64,000 bases of DNA from Erpetoichthys calabaricus (taxonomy: Eukaryota > Chordata > Cladistia > Polypteriformes > Polypteridae), in assembly GCF_900747795.2 (NCBI RefSeq), contig NC_041401.2:163338733-163402732 (forward strand). The letters are read 5' to 3'. Below are positions 13,501 through 35,299 of this stretch, one piece after another; position 1 is the stretch's first letter, and each line of letters opens with the position of its first letter. Below the pieces are notes generated by a model. It was given only the letters and a program-made list of their open reading frames with translations. It made no database searches and was not told where the DNA came from. A program made the position numbers and the translations under genes.

Positions 13501-16500
13501 CAGCCAGTGATGATCTTCATCCCATCCCACACTTCCTTCATGCTGTTATTCTGCAACTTCTGCTCCAGCTTTCTCCTGTACTGCTCCTTCGCCTCACTGA
13601 GCAGGACTCAGAGTTCCTTCTGCACGTGCTTGAGCTTATGCTGATCACCGCCTTTAAAAGCCCTTTTCTTCTGGTTCAAAAGGCCCTTGATGTCACTTGC
13701 AATCCATGGCTTGTTGTTAGCATAGCAGCGTACTGTTCTTACTGGAACTACAATGTCCATACAGAAGTTGATGTAGTCAGTAGTGCAGTCAATAACCTTC
13801 TCAATGTTCTCACTATAAGATCCATCCATCCATCCATCCATTTTCCAACCCGCGGAATCCGAACACAGGGTCACGGGGGTCTGCTGGAGCCAATCCCAGC
13901 CAACACAGGGCACAAGGCAGGGACCAATCCCGGGCAGGGTGCCAACCCACCGCTGGACACACACAAACACACCCACACACCAAGCATACACTAGAGCCAA
14001 TTTAGAATCGCCAGTCCACCTAACCTGCATGTCTTTGGACTGTGGGAGGAAACCGGAGCGCCCGGAGGAAACCCACGCAGACACGGGGAGAATCGAACCC
14101 AGGTCCCCAGGTCTCCCAACTGTGAGGCAGCAGCGCTACCCACTGCGCCACCGTGCCGCCCCACTATAAGATCCCTGCAGGATATCCCAGTCCGTAGTTC
14201 CAAAGCAGTCTCTCAAAGCCTGCTCTGCCTCAGGGGACCACTTCCTGAATGAGTGTGTGGTTGTAGGTAGCTCCCTCACTCACTGGTTTGTAGTGAGGCT
14301 GAAGCAGAACCAGATTATGATCTGCTTTCCCAAGTGCAGGCAGTGGGGTGGCACTGTTTGTGTCTTTAACGTTTGCATACAGTACAACAAAGATATTTCA
14401 ATGTTCCTTAAAAGTTCTGAAGAATCGGCATTCTCAGCTTACAGATGGCTTTACATTTATTACAGAGCTGATTGTGCGGCGATTGGGTATTTGGAGATAT
14501 AAAAGTAAGGACAGGAATTGGAGGTTAGTATGTTTGAAAGAGACAGTACTGCTTCAATAAAATATTTCATCGAAGGTCGTGCACAGCGCAGCAAGCATCT
14601 TGCGTGAGGCATGAACAATCTCTGGACGAGGCGCCAGCTTGTCAGTATCACTGCGCCACCGTGTTCCCATGTTTAATACATGCTTTAATTCCTATCGTCA
14701 TGAAAATGATACCAAGTATACATCTTAGTATTTAAATTGTTCAGCGAGCTGTGATATGAATGTAATGTATTGTGTGTCCTGTCGGAGGAAGAGAAAGCCC
14801 ATTTAAGAAGCATGTAGTGATTCACACACATAGAGCACATAGAAGAACACATACAAAACAAAGCATTTAACATGCTACTTTAGTTACGATGGTATTTGAG
14901 AAACTAGTAAATTAAACGATTTTAAGATGAAGTTTATGACCTTCTACTTTAATGACAAAATAAACTACGTGATTAAAGTGGAAATTTCGAGATTAATGTT
15001 GACATTTCAAGCTTTTTTTCCCACTGTGTCCCTTTTTTTTTTTTCTTTATATCCTAATAAGCTTCCATATGACACTCAGATGGTGGGCTACGACTTGCCT
15101 TTACACAGCGACTTTGATATCTGACGACAACTTTTTTATTTCAGGCACTGTGCGACTTTTCTTGCTATATGGTTGCGAGACATGGACGCTATCCAGTGAC
15201 CTGAGACAAAGACTGGACTCCTTTGGTACTGTGTCTCTCCGGAAAATCCTTGGGTACCGTTGGTTTGACTTTGTGTCGAATGAGCAGTTGCTCATGGAGT
15301 CCTGAATGAGGCACATTACCTGAATTGTGAGGGAGCGTCAGTTACGGCACTACGGCCATGTGGCGCGTTTCCCCGAGGGTGATCCAGCTCGTAAGATCCT
15401 CATTGTTGGGGACCCGAGTGGCTGAACCAGACCAAGGGGTTGCCCACATGACACCTGGCTGCGGCAAATAGAGGGTCATTTCTGGAGGGTGGGACTGGAC
15501 CGTGTGTCTGCCTGGGGGGTTGCAAACAGGGATCCCGAGTTGTTTCGTTGTGTATTGGGTACGGCAACGCACTGTACCAGTGCATGCTCCCCAACTTGAC
15601 TCGACTGTGCGACTTTGTGAACTTGAGCTTTCGAGTTTCTCTGACACTCTGTGTCACTCGGATCAACTTCCTTTTAAACCAATAAACAGTATGTTTTTCC
15701 TTTCCTCCACTTGGTATTTGCTGAAATTCTTCTATTTTCCCCTGTGCTTTTGCCATTGTCTTTTCACAAAACGCTGACCTTAAATGCTGTTTATATTGAT
15801 TTGCATATTCAAAGAGGCATAATTCTGGGAGGAGACTAGGTGGGATCGTAGGCACATGTACGTGCATTACTTTTCTCACTGACCGGGATTTATGGAGTAG
15901 AAGAATGTGGAAATCTGCATTTCCACTTTTGTCCGTACGCCATGTTTTAGTGTGAATTCTACACACGGTCATTCTGCATGAGGGCCCAGATCTTAAAAAA
16001 AAAAAAACAAAAAAAACAGTAACATTCTTTTATTGTGTTTGTATGTTTTACTTTGTTCTATTAAAATGTATTTTGTAATAAATTTGTTACAATGACCTTG
16101 TATCGTGATACTGGCCAATTTTCAAAAATTATCCGCACTGCGGCTGTAGAATTTATTTTAAATCAACTTTCAGAAAAGACAAATACATCATTTTTTTGAC
16201 GTAATCTCCCTGCTTTTCAATACACTTTGTCCATCTGTCAAAAAGCTTTTGTATTCCTTCATTAAAAAATGTTTTAGGCTAAGCTGTAAGCCACAAATGC
16301 ACCTCTGTCTTCACCTCTTCATCAGACGTGTATGTCCGTCCTCGTAGGGCTTCTTTTGAAACCCAAGTCTGTCGTGGATTATTGCATAGGCAGAGCCATG
16401 GCTGATTTGCCACATCATCTACTGTCACTCGTCTGTTTGACAGAATCATTTCACATGCACGCTCAATGTTGTCACAGTCATGGACATGGATGGACGTCCA

Positions 16501-19500
16501 GCTCCTTCTTCAAGGCTGACACTTGTGTGATCTTCCTTGAACCTCTCTATCCGTTCATACATACTTCTTTGCAACATAACACTTTCTCCATACTGTGCAC
16601 AAAGTCATTGATAAATATTGGCACCAGGCACACCCTCAGACCACAAAAATAGAATCACTGCACTTTGCTTTTCTTTTGTGCAAATCATGAGTGGGGTAGC
16701 CATTGTTTCTCACACCACAGTTATAAATGATCTGACATAACACATTCACAGCAGTGACTTGGGAGACAGGGACCTTGTACAGAAAGACAATGCTGCCAAC
16801 AGACATTTTTGGAATAATCTAGGACTCCTAGTTCACCACAACGTTGAACAGTACATCATGCCTACAATAAAACGTGGTGTAGTTTTGATGTTGAGGGGAT
16901 GCTTTGCTGCCTCAGGACCTGGAATACCTGCCATTATTGAAGGAACCGTGAGTTCTGCACTTCAACAGAATATTCTTTGAGAGAATGTCCAGTATTATGT
17001 CTGTGACCTGAAGCTGAGGCATAATTGGGTTATGCGGCAGGAAAATAACTCAAAACACAACAACATGCCTACAGGTAAAAGTTTTGGAGAGACCTAGTAA
17101 AAGTTCTGACTTGAACCCAATACAGATGATGTAGTAGGACCTGAAGCAAGCAGTTTATGCTCACAAATATATCAACATGTTTGCGTGAAAGCAGTCCTGA
17201 GACTAAAATTCCTCAAGTTATGTGAATGACTGATTTGTAGAGGTGTTTAGTTGTAATTGTTGCTGCAGCTACATATTGAAATTAGGGAGGCAGTCACTTT
17301 TTCACATTTGTGATTAGATGACTTTGTTCATTAAATAAGGAAATGAATGTTTTAAAATATGTGTGTTCTCTCAGGCTCCCCTTCTGTAATATTGCATTTT
17401 GTCTTAAGGCCATTCATACAAAAACAGAGAGTTTTGAAGGGGGCGAATACTTTTTCACAGCACTGTGCCTTATATTTACCTAATGAGTCTGTATTGACTA
17501 CATCTACTTGGTTCCTTTGACAGGTTCTATTGCTCAGCCCATTGTTGGAGTACCCAACTCTGTTGTGCACATCGCCACACATCGCAGAACAGACAGCATC
17601 TTCGTTACTAGACATCCTGATTCAAACGCCACACACCCCTAAGACGGTGAATCTGAAGAGCCACCTCATGCTCTCCATCACCAGTGTGTTAATATCCACC
17701 TCCTGCATGAAGCCAGGACTTGGAGTGGCCGAGAGGCTTATAGAAGCTTTGATTCAAACTTTGCAGGACACAAATGACCATAAGTGTGGAGTTTTCTGTC
17801 GACCCATGAGAGCAATCGCAAGCGAGTGTCTACGAGAGTTTGAAGTTTGTTACCCGGGACTTCTTTCCCAAAAGCTGGACATCCTAAGCTCCCTCAGACA
17901 ACATGAAAGTTCACCTCTTCACCAAAGCTTTTCTCTTTTGTATTCTGTGGCTCTGAAAAATGCAGTACGCTGGCTGACGCTACAGAATGACATTGCAGAC
18001 CGAGATTTAAAGGACATTTTGGTGAGAAGTGAAGGGCTGGCCTGGAGTGCAACTGAAAACATGCTGAATCTGTTCCCCATCACCACAGGGGATGTGATTC
18101 CAGTGCTTCCTTACAGTATGGAAATTAGAGAGCTGAAGTCTGTTATTTCCTTGTTGTTAGAGGAGTCCTATCTTCTCACTCCTATATGCCAGGCCTCCTT
18201 GCTACGGGAGTTAACCCAGGTGGTTGCCATGGTTCAGTCTCTGTCACCGACAATTTTTAAGTCTCAGCTTTTGCGCCTGTTTGGGACAGTGGAGATTTCC
18301 CTTCTGCATGCGATGCTACAGATGAAAGGCACCTTCACAGACAGTCTGTTCACGGCTGAAGATGAGAACTTTCTTCTGAAACGTTTGGTAGGTATGGCTC
18401 AGCACCCTCTCCTGCCTGTGCCTCATAAACTTTTCTACATAGACTGTATTCTTCACTTCCCAGAGAACAGACCAATTTGTTCAAGTGGAGAGGAAAACTT
18501 GCCTGTGTTGGTGACGCCACAGATGACCTCCTTGCTCTTTCCTACTGTTTTTAATGAAAGCCATACAATGTTATCCCGGTTCAATCTTCTTTGCCTTGTG
18601 TATCTGGAAGCTGGGAATGAAGAAGATAAAGGAGCAGGCTATATGTATGAGCACCTGATGGCCCTTCAGGCAGTTGTTGAGCACCACAGCAGCAGAGAGA
18701 TAGCAGTGACATATTTTAGATCTGTGTACATTTTCTTATATTATTTTTACCAAAACGAGAAATACCCAGGAAACCTCATCCAGAGCCTGTGTCAGCTCTA
18801 CCAAAAGCATTGTGACTTTGCTCCTCATTTTATCAACTTAGCCGAGTGTACCCAGAGAACTTTAGATGATTCCCCATGGCCTACTGACCTCCTTCAAGCT
18901 GTCCAGATTTTAATTGTACAACTGCCTCAAGATCAACTCATCCAGTCGAGCCTGAGCTGGAACTTGAAAATGCTGAGCAGAATAGCCAATGAGAGCCAAG
19001 TTTCACAAGGCAGCACCGTTCACTTCTTGCTGAATCTCCTCTTAAATTCAGGACTCTGCACATCTGGGAATTGGCGGATGGGCAACAGTGTGCTTACTGT
19101 GTGCAGAAATGTATTACAGCATCCCAGCTTGGACAAGATCTTCATCGAGCTGGCCGACCTACTACAGTTTATGATGCTGCGATTTGAAGATCTAGACATT
19201 CAAGATCACGCCCGATTCTATTACACTCTGCTCACTAACCTTTCCAAAGACAAACTTGCCTCTATCCTGGCTAGTGGAGCAGGAGCAAGTCGGACCAAAG
19301 TCAGGTCATTGTCCTCCATAATGGCAGAAAGTGAAGAACTATCCAGCTCTTTGACTGTACATTCAACCAGGCACCCAGTGTTGCAGCTGATTAAAGTTTC
19401 AGCAGATGATGGAAGCAGGCGGCAACTTACCGACTGTGGAGAGCCACTGGAGGACATTCCTGATTGCGACCTTTTCAAAAGCTATTGTGATCAGTTTCTG

Positions 19501-20196
19501 CACTTGTCTCCAGTGATTATTTTGAACTACCATCTGACATTTGTAGGGAGTGTAGATCCTTCCTTTGCCAAACTTTTCTGTATCCGTTTACATTTTGAGC
19601 TCACAGATGGCAATTACGCACCTTGCAGTGAGATCACTGTCCCAAGCCTCTTCCAAGAAAGGAAGCCCCACTTGATTACTCTCACTTTAAAACCCATACG
19701 GCCTTACCCCACCGTGCTTAAAGTCTGTGCTGTATTTACTACGGAAGATGGAATCTCCTGGCAAACCCAGCTCAACCCAATCTCTGTTGGCTTTTCCGAA
19801 GTCTTTCTGTCACTTCCAGTTCCTCGTCAGTGGCCTGTACACAAAAAACTGCAACTCTTTGACCAGATGTGGTGCTTTCTGAGCTCGGAGAAATCGGAAG
19901 TGTCTGCCACTAGCAGGTTCTGCTTTGAAGCTGATGAACAGTCCTTAGAGCGCATGCTTGATTTGCACTTGAGCACGTTTGCAATTTCTAAGAACCCAGA
20001 ACCAGAGACTTACAAAGTTCTTGTGTTTCTGCCTCCAAAATTTCACATTTTGTTGCAGATACAGAGGACAGAAGATGCAGTCTGTGTTAGTATTGTGACA
20101 GACAGTTGGCAGCTCCTACCTTTCATAAATGCGTACCTGCAAAGCATCACATCTTCTAGCGGCTTGGATAGCAGTCTTTCTGTATTAAAGCTATAA
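4517..20196 (+). CDS. ap5b1: AP-5 complex subunit beta-1
   Basis: Large beta-type subunit of the AP-5 adaptor, which with the SPG11/SPG15 proteins acts in sorting at late endosomes and lysosomes. Coding exons are 4517..4666 and 17524..20196, giving 940 residues (human about 878). The first exon lies after an acceptor (ttacag at 4499-4504) and ends KISEGTK before gtaagc. The second exon resumes in the same phase with [11 protein letters not shown], matching the human join KLSEQTK-V. Strong family stretches are [58 protein letters not shown] and [13 protein letters not shown]. The protein looks like an all-helical trunk followed by a C-terminal ear-like region, with no membrane segment. The start at 4517 is chosen by homology. 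A 5' untranslated exon probably lies upstream and was not located. The second exon shows no frameshift or stop. The stop is followed by ATTAAA at 20333 and AATAAA at 21104 as possible poly(A) signals. Confidence 0.95.
4667..5433 (+). other. AP5B1 intron, left part without a clear repeat
   Basis: Non-coding sequence after the first AP5B1 coding exon. Around 5330-5430 there is a short piece resembling a Tc1-like end (ttgaaaatattcacattttg). The rest was not recognised. Confidence 0.35.
5434..7445 (-). mobile_element. Tc1-like transposon relic, split by a later insertion
   Basis: The left TIR, cagtcaggtccataagtatt, follows a TA at 5432-5433. Minus-strand transposase pieces follow: a C-terminal part around 5680-5940 and an N-terminal/DDE part at 7080-7345 with [16 protein letters not shown] and LDFARKH. 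The pogo-like element at 6202-7061 interrupts it. Its right end is lost at 7446, where the Harbinger-like composite begins. The reading frame is broken and the copy is old. Confidence 0.8.
6202..7061. mobile_element. Pogo/Tigger-like non-autonomous DNA transposon, copy 2
   Basis: Same family as 3379-4278, with identical end words and long shared interior stretches. It is flanked by TA at 6200-6201 and 7062-7063. The interior lacks a segment found in copy 1 around 3670-3700. It is inserted into the Tc1 relic, so it is younger than that relic. Confidence 0.87.
7446..9356 (-). mobile_element. Harbinger-like non-autonomous element, copy B, left end missing
   Basis: Reverse-oriented relative of the complete copy at 44633-46910. 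It begins with a variant of the element's right end (cctcatgcgtaacaccgtgc) and runs backwards through the shared interior to about 9356, the reverse of aatgcatctgattgtaatta. The outer left-end TIR of this copy is absent. It abuts copy C head-to-head. The ORF of 155 codons within it (7693-8160) has no recognisable domain. Confidence 0.8.
10070..11470. mobile_element. TA-flanked TIR element (Tc1/mariner-superfamily-like), non-autonomous
   Basis: It has near-perfect inverted ends (ccgtgtttccccgaaaataa on the left, and its reverse complement ending acacgg on the right) flanked by TA at 10068-10069 and 11471-11472. No transposase is recognisable. It contains a decayed minus-strand V-SINE (about 10420-10618), a 33-bp tandem duplication near 10280-10345 and a diverged stretch of Harbinger-like interior (about 10620-10960). 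It is inserted in copy C, whose sequence resumes cleanly after it. Confidence 0.85.
10420..10618 (-). mobile_element. Decayed V-SINE inside the TIR element
   Basis: Reverse-strand V-SINE core: cttcatgtctttggatgg corresponds to the ccaaagacatgcag motif, then aaaacatgcaaactcca and a tRNA-like head near ctgccactgtgccacccca. No target duplication was discerned. Confidence 0.7.
11797..14380 (-). mobile_element. Rex1/Babar LINE, 5'-truncated, with reverse-transcriptase ORF
   Basis: The 3' end lies at the left with a short GATA tail and actttattaatcccaagggg. A minus-strand ORF (13230..12388) encodes reverse transcriptase with [55 protein letters not shown] and the active-site FADD. The C-terminal part continues in another frame (12443..12108, [21 protein letters not shown]), so the ORF carries a frameshift. 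Upstream ORF2 pieces lie at 13486..13115 and 13800..13610. The endonuclease is missing. The element is inserted in Harbinger copy C. Confidence 0.9.
13824..14161 (-). mobile_element. V-SINE inserted in the Rex1 LINE
   Basis: Full-length-looking reverse-strand V-SINE, beginning with an atccatcc tail and ending at a tRNA-like head (gcgctacccactgcgccacc). It is flanked by a 13-bp duplication, cactataagatcc, at 13811-13823 and 14162-14174. It splits the Rex1 ORF and is the youngest layer in this stack. Confidence 0.93.
15160..15603 (+). mobile_element. LINE 3' fragment encoding a reverse-transcriptase C-terminal tail
   Basis: It encodes [21 protein letters not shown] and [14 protein letters not shown]. 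After a stop it continues with [17 protein letters not shown] and WLRQIEGHF, the usual C-terminal tail of several fish LINE groups. It is flanked by a perfect 13-bp duplication, actgtgcgacttt, at 15147-15159 and 15604-15616. It is a short 5'-truncated insertion in Harbinger copy C. The clade was not determined. Confidence 0.85.
16080..16720 (-). mobile_element. Mariner-like transposase relic
   Basis: The reverse strand reads, in broken frames, an N-terminal piece ([20 protein letters not shown]) near 16690, a middle piece with [15 protein letters not shown] near 16390, and a C-terminal piece [17 protein letters not shown] near 16190-16250. These match mariner-type transposases. Several breaks are present and no intact TIR pair was found. 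Confidence 0.75.
16745..17470 (+). mobile_element. Tc1-like transposon relic, 3' half
   Basis: It encodes pieces such as [20 protein letters not shown] (family form WGCFAASGTG). It ends in a Tc1-type terminal sequence, gcgaatactttttcacagca, at 17447-17466. The reading frame is broken. The right end lies only about 55 bp before the large AP5B1 exon. Confidence 0.75.
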
Positions 20197-21531
20197 AAAT
20201 CTATTCATCCTAACTTGATAATCTTTATTTTTTAAAAGTGCTTATCTATTTAAATATTACATATACTTGCAGAAGAGACATAATATTCAGGTAAGAACTT
20301 AATATTGTCTGTACTACGACTATAGTGTTTGGATTAAACTCTCTTTTATGTGTGAAACACAAATATTTGCCAAAATGCAAAAGGGAATAATGATCCTTAA
20401 ATTTAGAACCGAAAATGACTAAGCTCATAACTTTTCAGAAAGCATTATTTGTTTTTGTGATTTTTTAAACATTTTTGATAAACACCGATTTTTATACAAA
20501 AAATATTAGTCTTTCAAGAAATTCTTAAAAATCTCTTAAAAATATTACCCATTCTGGAGATGTACCCTAACTATTTGTATTATGGGTAGATATGTGTGGT
20601 CTGCTTGAAGTCGCAATACAAAATTACTGGGGGCATACTTGATTCAAACAAGGAGACTGACCTAACGGGCAGATCAGTTCCACAGCTGTTACTAGTATTT
20701 TAATGAGTGAGGTTTCAAGAACTGCAATTTATTTGCAGCTATAAGCCTCAGACACTTTGTGTGTTTCACTTTTGTTAACAAACCTCAAAGGATACATGAT
20801 GACTGCACCACCACTACCTGGCTTCCTTCATCACACAGGTCCACAATCACTGGGACATCTTTTCTTTGGCTGGCCCAGGATGAGTGGGTGTGCCTGGAGA
20901 TGGGCAGATGCCTCATGCAGGGATGGTTCCCGACTTGTTTCTGATGCTGCCTGGGTCAACTCTGGCTCCAGTAATGCCATAGTTGAATTAATGAAATGGG
21001 TACATGAATGGTGTTTTCTGTATTTTTAATAATGTTAAATAGCAATTTAGAATTTTTGCAAATTTTAAAAGCATACATTGTTCGATTTCACACTTCAACT
21101 AATAATAAAGAAAATATATACTCATTTTTCAGCAAATTTAAAAGTCCTGAAATTCTGGCTTCTGTCATTAATTATACCTAATATGTTTACACTTACAAGA
21201 GGAGACAGCAAAAATTACAGGCAGTTATTCTCTGTACATTAGACAGTATAGAGAAGGCAGTTAAAAACAGGGAGAATGTTCAAAAAGTCTATCTAAAGTA
21301 ACAATGTAATATTTTTCTGCACTCAATCCCCTTTAGAATACCATACACTATATATTAAATAAATGAAAACAATTAAAAAGGATTTAAAGAGCAGCTTTGG
21401 TAATCAGTGGAAAATATAAGACTGATGTTCTTTGATCCCAAACAAAAAGTAGTTTTGAATTTAACAAATTAAAGCCAAGTCAGGCAATGTGCTGAATCTC
21501 AACATGTGGTCAGTCAGCAGTGAGGTACTGC
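20197..21531. other. Convergent 3' intergenic region between AP5B1 and C1orf50
   Basis: AT-rich DNA holding the 3' UTRs of two convergent genes. Candidate poly(A) signals for AP5B1 are ATTAAA at 20333-20338 and AATAAA at 21104-21109. Candidates for C1orf50 on the minus strand are ATTAAA (plus-strand tttaat at 21025-21030) and AATAAA (plus-strand tttatt at 20728-20733). The transcripts could overlap at their 3' ends. No conserved ORF or clear repeat was recognised. Confidence 0.4.
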
Positions 21532-33182
<11,651 letters not shown>

Positions 33183-33660
33183 TTTCCGTGTACGTAAACT
33201 TAATGCTAAACAAAACAAAACAAAACAAAAAAAAAGTGCACAAACTATCGTGTTGGACGAGCGTCGTTGCGCACATCGATGACACCAACGCAAATACCTG
33301 CTTCCGGAGAACTATGCGGCGTGGAGAGGTTGTCCATCTGATTGCCTGAGTCGTCCAATTTATCGCATACAATTACGTTTACATTTATACTCGGTGGCGT
33401 CGACGCATGTGCTCAAAACTAAATGAACACCGCACGTGAATGTTAATCTCACGATGCAAGGGTGATTTATTTTTTTACATTCTTACTTGTCTTCTGTAGG
33501 TTCACTATTTGGTTTTATCATAAAAGCTGAAATGCACACTCTCGTGTTTTTACCGACAGGCACATTTCTAGACGCTCCTCTGATTATTCGTGTGTTCTCT
33601 GCCTGCTTCCTCAATGATTGGCTATTATGAAAATGATTGGCATTGTTATCCTCCCGCCCA
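33183..33660 (-). promoter_or_regulatory. C1orf50 promoter region
   Basis: DNA upstream of the C1orf50 start, without an obvious TATA box. Read on the minus strand it holds an ETS-like ccggaag at 33301-33307 and two GCCAATC boxes at 33616-33622 and 33635-33641. CpG dinucleotides are more frequent here than in the flanks, for example around 33240-33440. A short run of TTTTG-type repeats lies at about 33210-33232. The assignment rests on position and motifs only. Confidence 0.45.
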
Positions 33661-33924
33661 GTAAATTACGGCCTTGAGCAGTTAACTGGTAAGGACTCCA
33701 CCCACATTCCTTTGACTCGACGTTCTTTCAAAAGCTTAAATTATGCTTAACTTCACTCCTACTATATTTAGAACTATAAAGCTATTAAATCTAAAAATAA
33801 ATTGTTGTTTCTGCAAACGTGTTATGGTAATAATGTTCTGTTAGTATCTTAACTGGCAAATGAGGATAGTAAATTATATTCTTCAACTGAATTCTTGAAG
33901 ACAAATCACATCCCAGTGAATCCA

Positions 33925-34770
33925 CATAATTTTTTTTTTTATAATAATACATTTTATTTATTTGTAGGCGCCTTTCTAAACACTCAAGGACACCGAACAA
34001 TAGATAAAACACAGGTTATAAGCAAAACTAAAATACAAAAATTAAACTCAGACAGAGCAATTGTAATCAAAGAGAAAAAGCAGTCTTAAACAAATGAGTT
34101 TTAAGTTTAGATTTGAAAAGTGAAAATGATTCAATATTCCTAAGCTCAGATGGTAGTGAGTTCCAGGGCAGGGGAGCAGCTCTGCTCCCCATAAAGGTAA
34201 GACGGACGAAGGGGACAGTCAAGTGGATGGAGGAAGAGGATCTAAGGGTACGAGAGGGAATGGCAACATGGAGGAGGTCAGACAGATATGACGGGTCAAG
34301 GTTGTGGATAGCCTTAACAGAAGAATTTTGAATCGAATGCGAAACTTAACTGGAAGCCAATGAAGCTGCTGCAAAACGGGAGTGATATGGTGAATAGAGG
34401 GGGTTCAAGTTGTGATGCGGGCAACTGAATTATGGACCGGTTGAAGCTTATAAAGAGATTTGCGAGAAAGACCAAAGAAAGGGAATTACAATAATCCAGA
34501 CGAGAAGTGACAAGACTATGAACAAGGATAGCAGTGGTGTGGGAAGTGAGGGAGTGGCGAATACGAATAATGTTACGCAAGTGGAAATATGCAGACCAGG
34601 AGATGTTATTGATGTGGGACTGAAAGGATAAAGTACTGTCAAGGATGACACCCAGAAACCTGTGCGGAAGGGGAGACAGAAATTATCAATAACAAATGGA
34701 AAATGATCAGTTTTGGATAATGTTGATTTTGTCTTTAGTGCAATTTCTGATTTAGTTGTCTCTTTGATCA
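33925..34770 (-). mobile_element. L2-type LINE 3' part
   Basis: The left (3') end carries the L2-like signature atttatttgtaggcgcctttctaaacactc. The reverse strand encodes the C-terminal part of the reverse transcriptase, including [17 protein letters not shown]. It is truncated at the 5' side. It lies just beyond the C1orf50 promoter. Confidence 0.8.
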
Positions 34771-34939
34771 ACAAATACTTAAATCAGGTTGACTTTGATG
34801 CTTCTTTATTGCTTGCATTGGATTTGTACATTAAATAATTAAGATTACAAGACAGTAAACGTAACAACAAAAATCAGAAAATTGCATGATCCCTGTTATG
34901 TTCTTTCATGGATCTGCTATTGGAATCCAAAATTTTGTG

Positions 34940-35260
34940 TTTTAAATTAACCTGCCCAATCCCTAGTAGATCTGGCTAAAGAAAATGAATGTTTTAACAA
35001 AAGGAATTCGTTTTCAAAATCTTACACATAAGATATGCTAAGGATAGGTTTTGTTCATTTTGTGAAAACGAGGAGGGATCTGTAACACATTTATTTGGTA
35101 CCTGTATATAGCATGTACAAAAAATGTTTGGTTAGATGTTCAAAAATAAATGTATCACAAAATCTTAATACTGGTATTACGTTTAAAGAGAGGGGTATTT
35201 TATTATTTTTAAGGTTACATTTATTTTTAATTAATCTATTTCCTTATAATAGGTGTAAAT
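34940..35260 (+). mobile_element. L1/Tx1-like LINE C-terminal fragment
   Basis: The plus strand reads CSFCENEEGSVTHLFGTC near 35055-35110, resembling the cysteine-rich tail at the end of L1/Tx1 ORF2. Short, with no clear ends. Confidence 0.55.
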
Positions 35261-35299
35261 AGAATTCCAATTCGGGCTAAATAAAATAATCTGAAGCAT

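Larger units (their letters stand above)
9361..15987 (+). mobile_element. Harbinger-like non-autonomous element, copy C, expanded by nested insertions
   Basis: Forward-oriented relative of the copy at 44633. Its left part begins atatgtagaaacggttcgta, lacking the GGGCCTC tip, and its right end is catgagggccc at 15977-15987. The original element of about 2.3 kb is enlarged to 6.6 kb by three direct insertions: a TIR element (10070-11470), a Rex1 LINE (about 11797-14380, itself holding a V-SINE) and a LINE 3' fragment (15160-15603). After removing these, the parts line up in order with copy A. Confidence 0.8.

Noticed and set aside
13209-13994. A 261-codon plus-strand ORF
   Set aside because: It is antisense to the Rex1 reverse-transcriptase region and runs into a V-SINE; no protein family fits.
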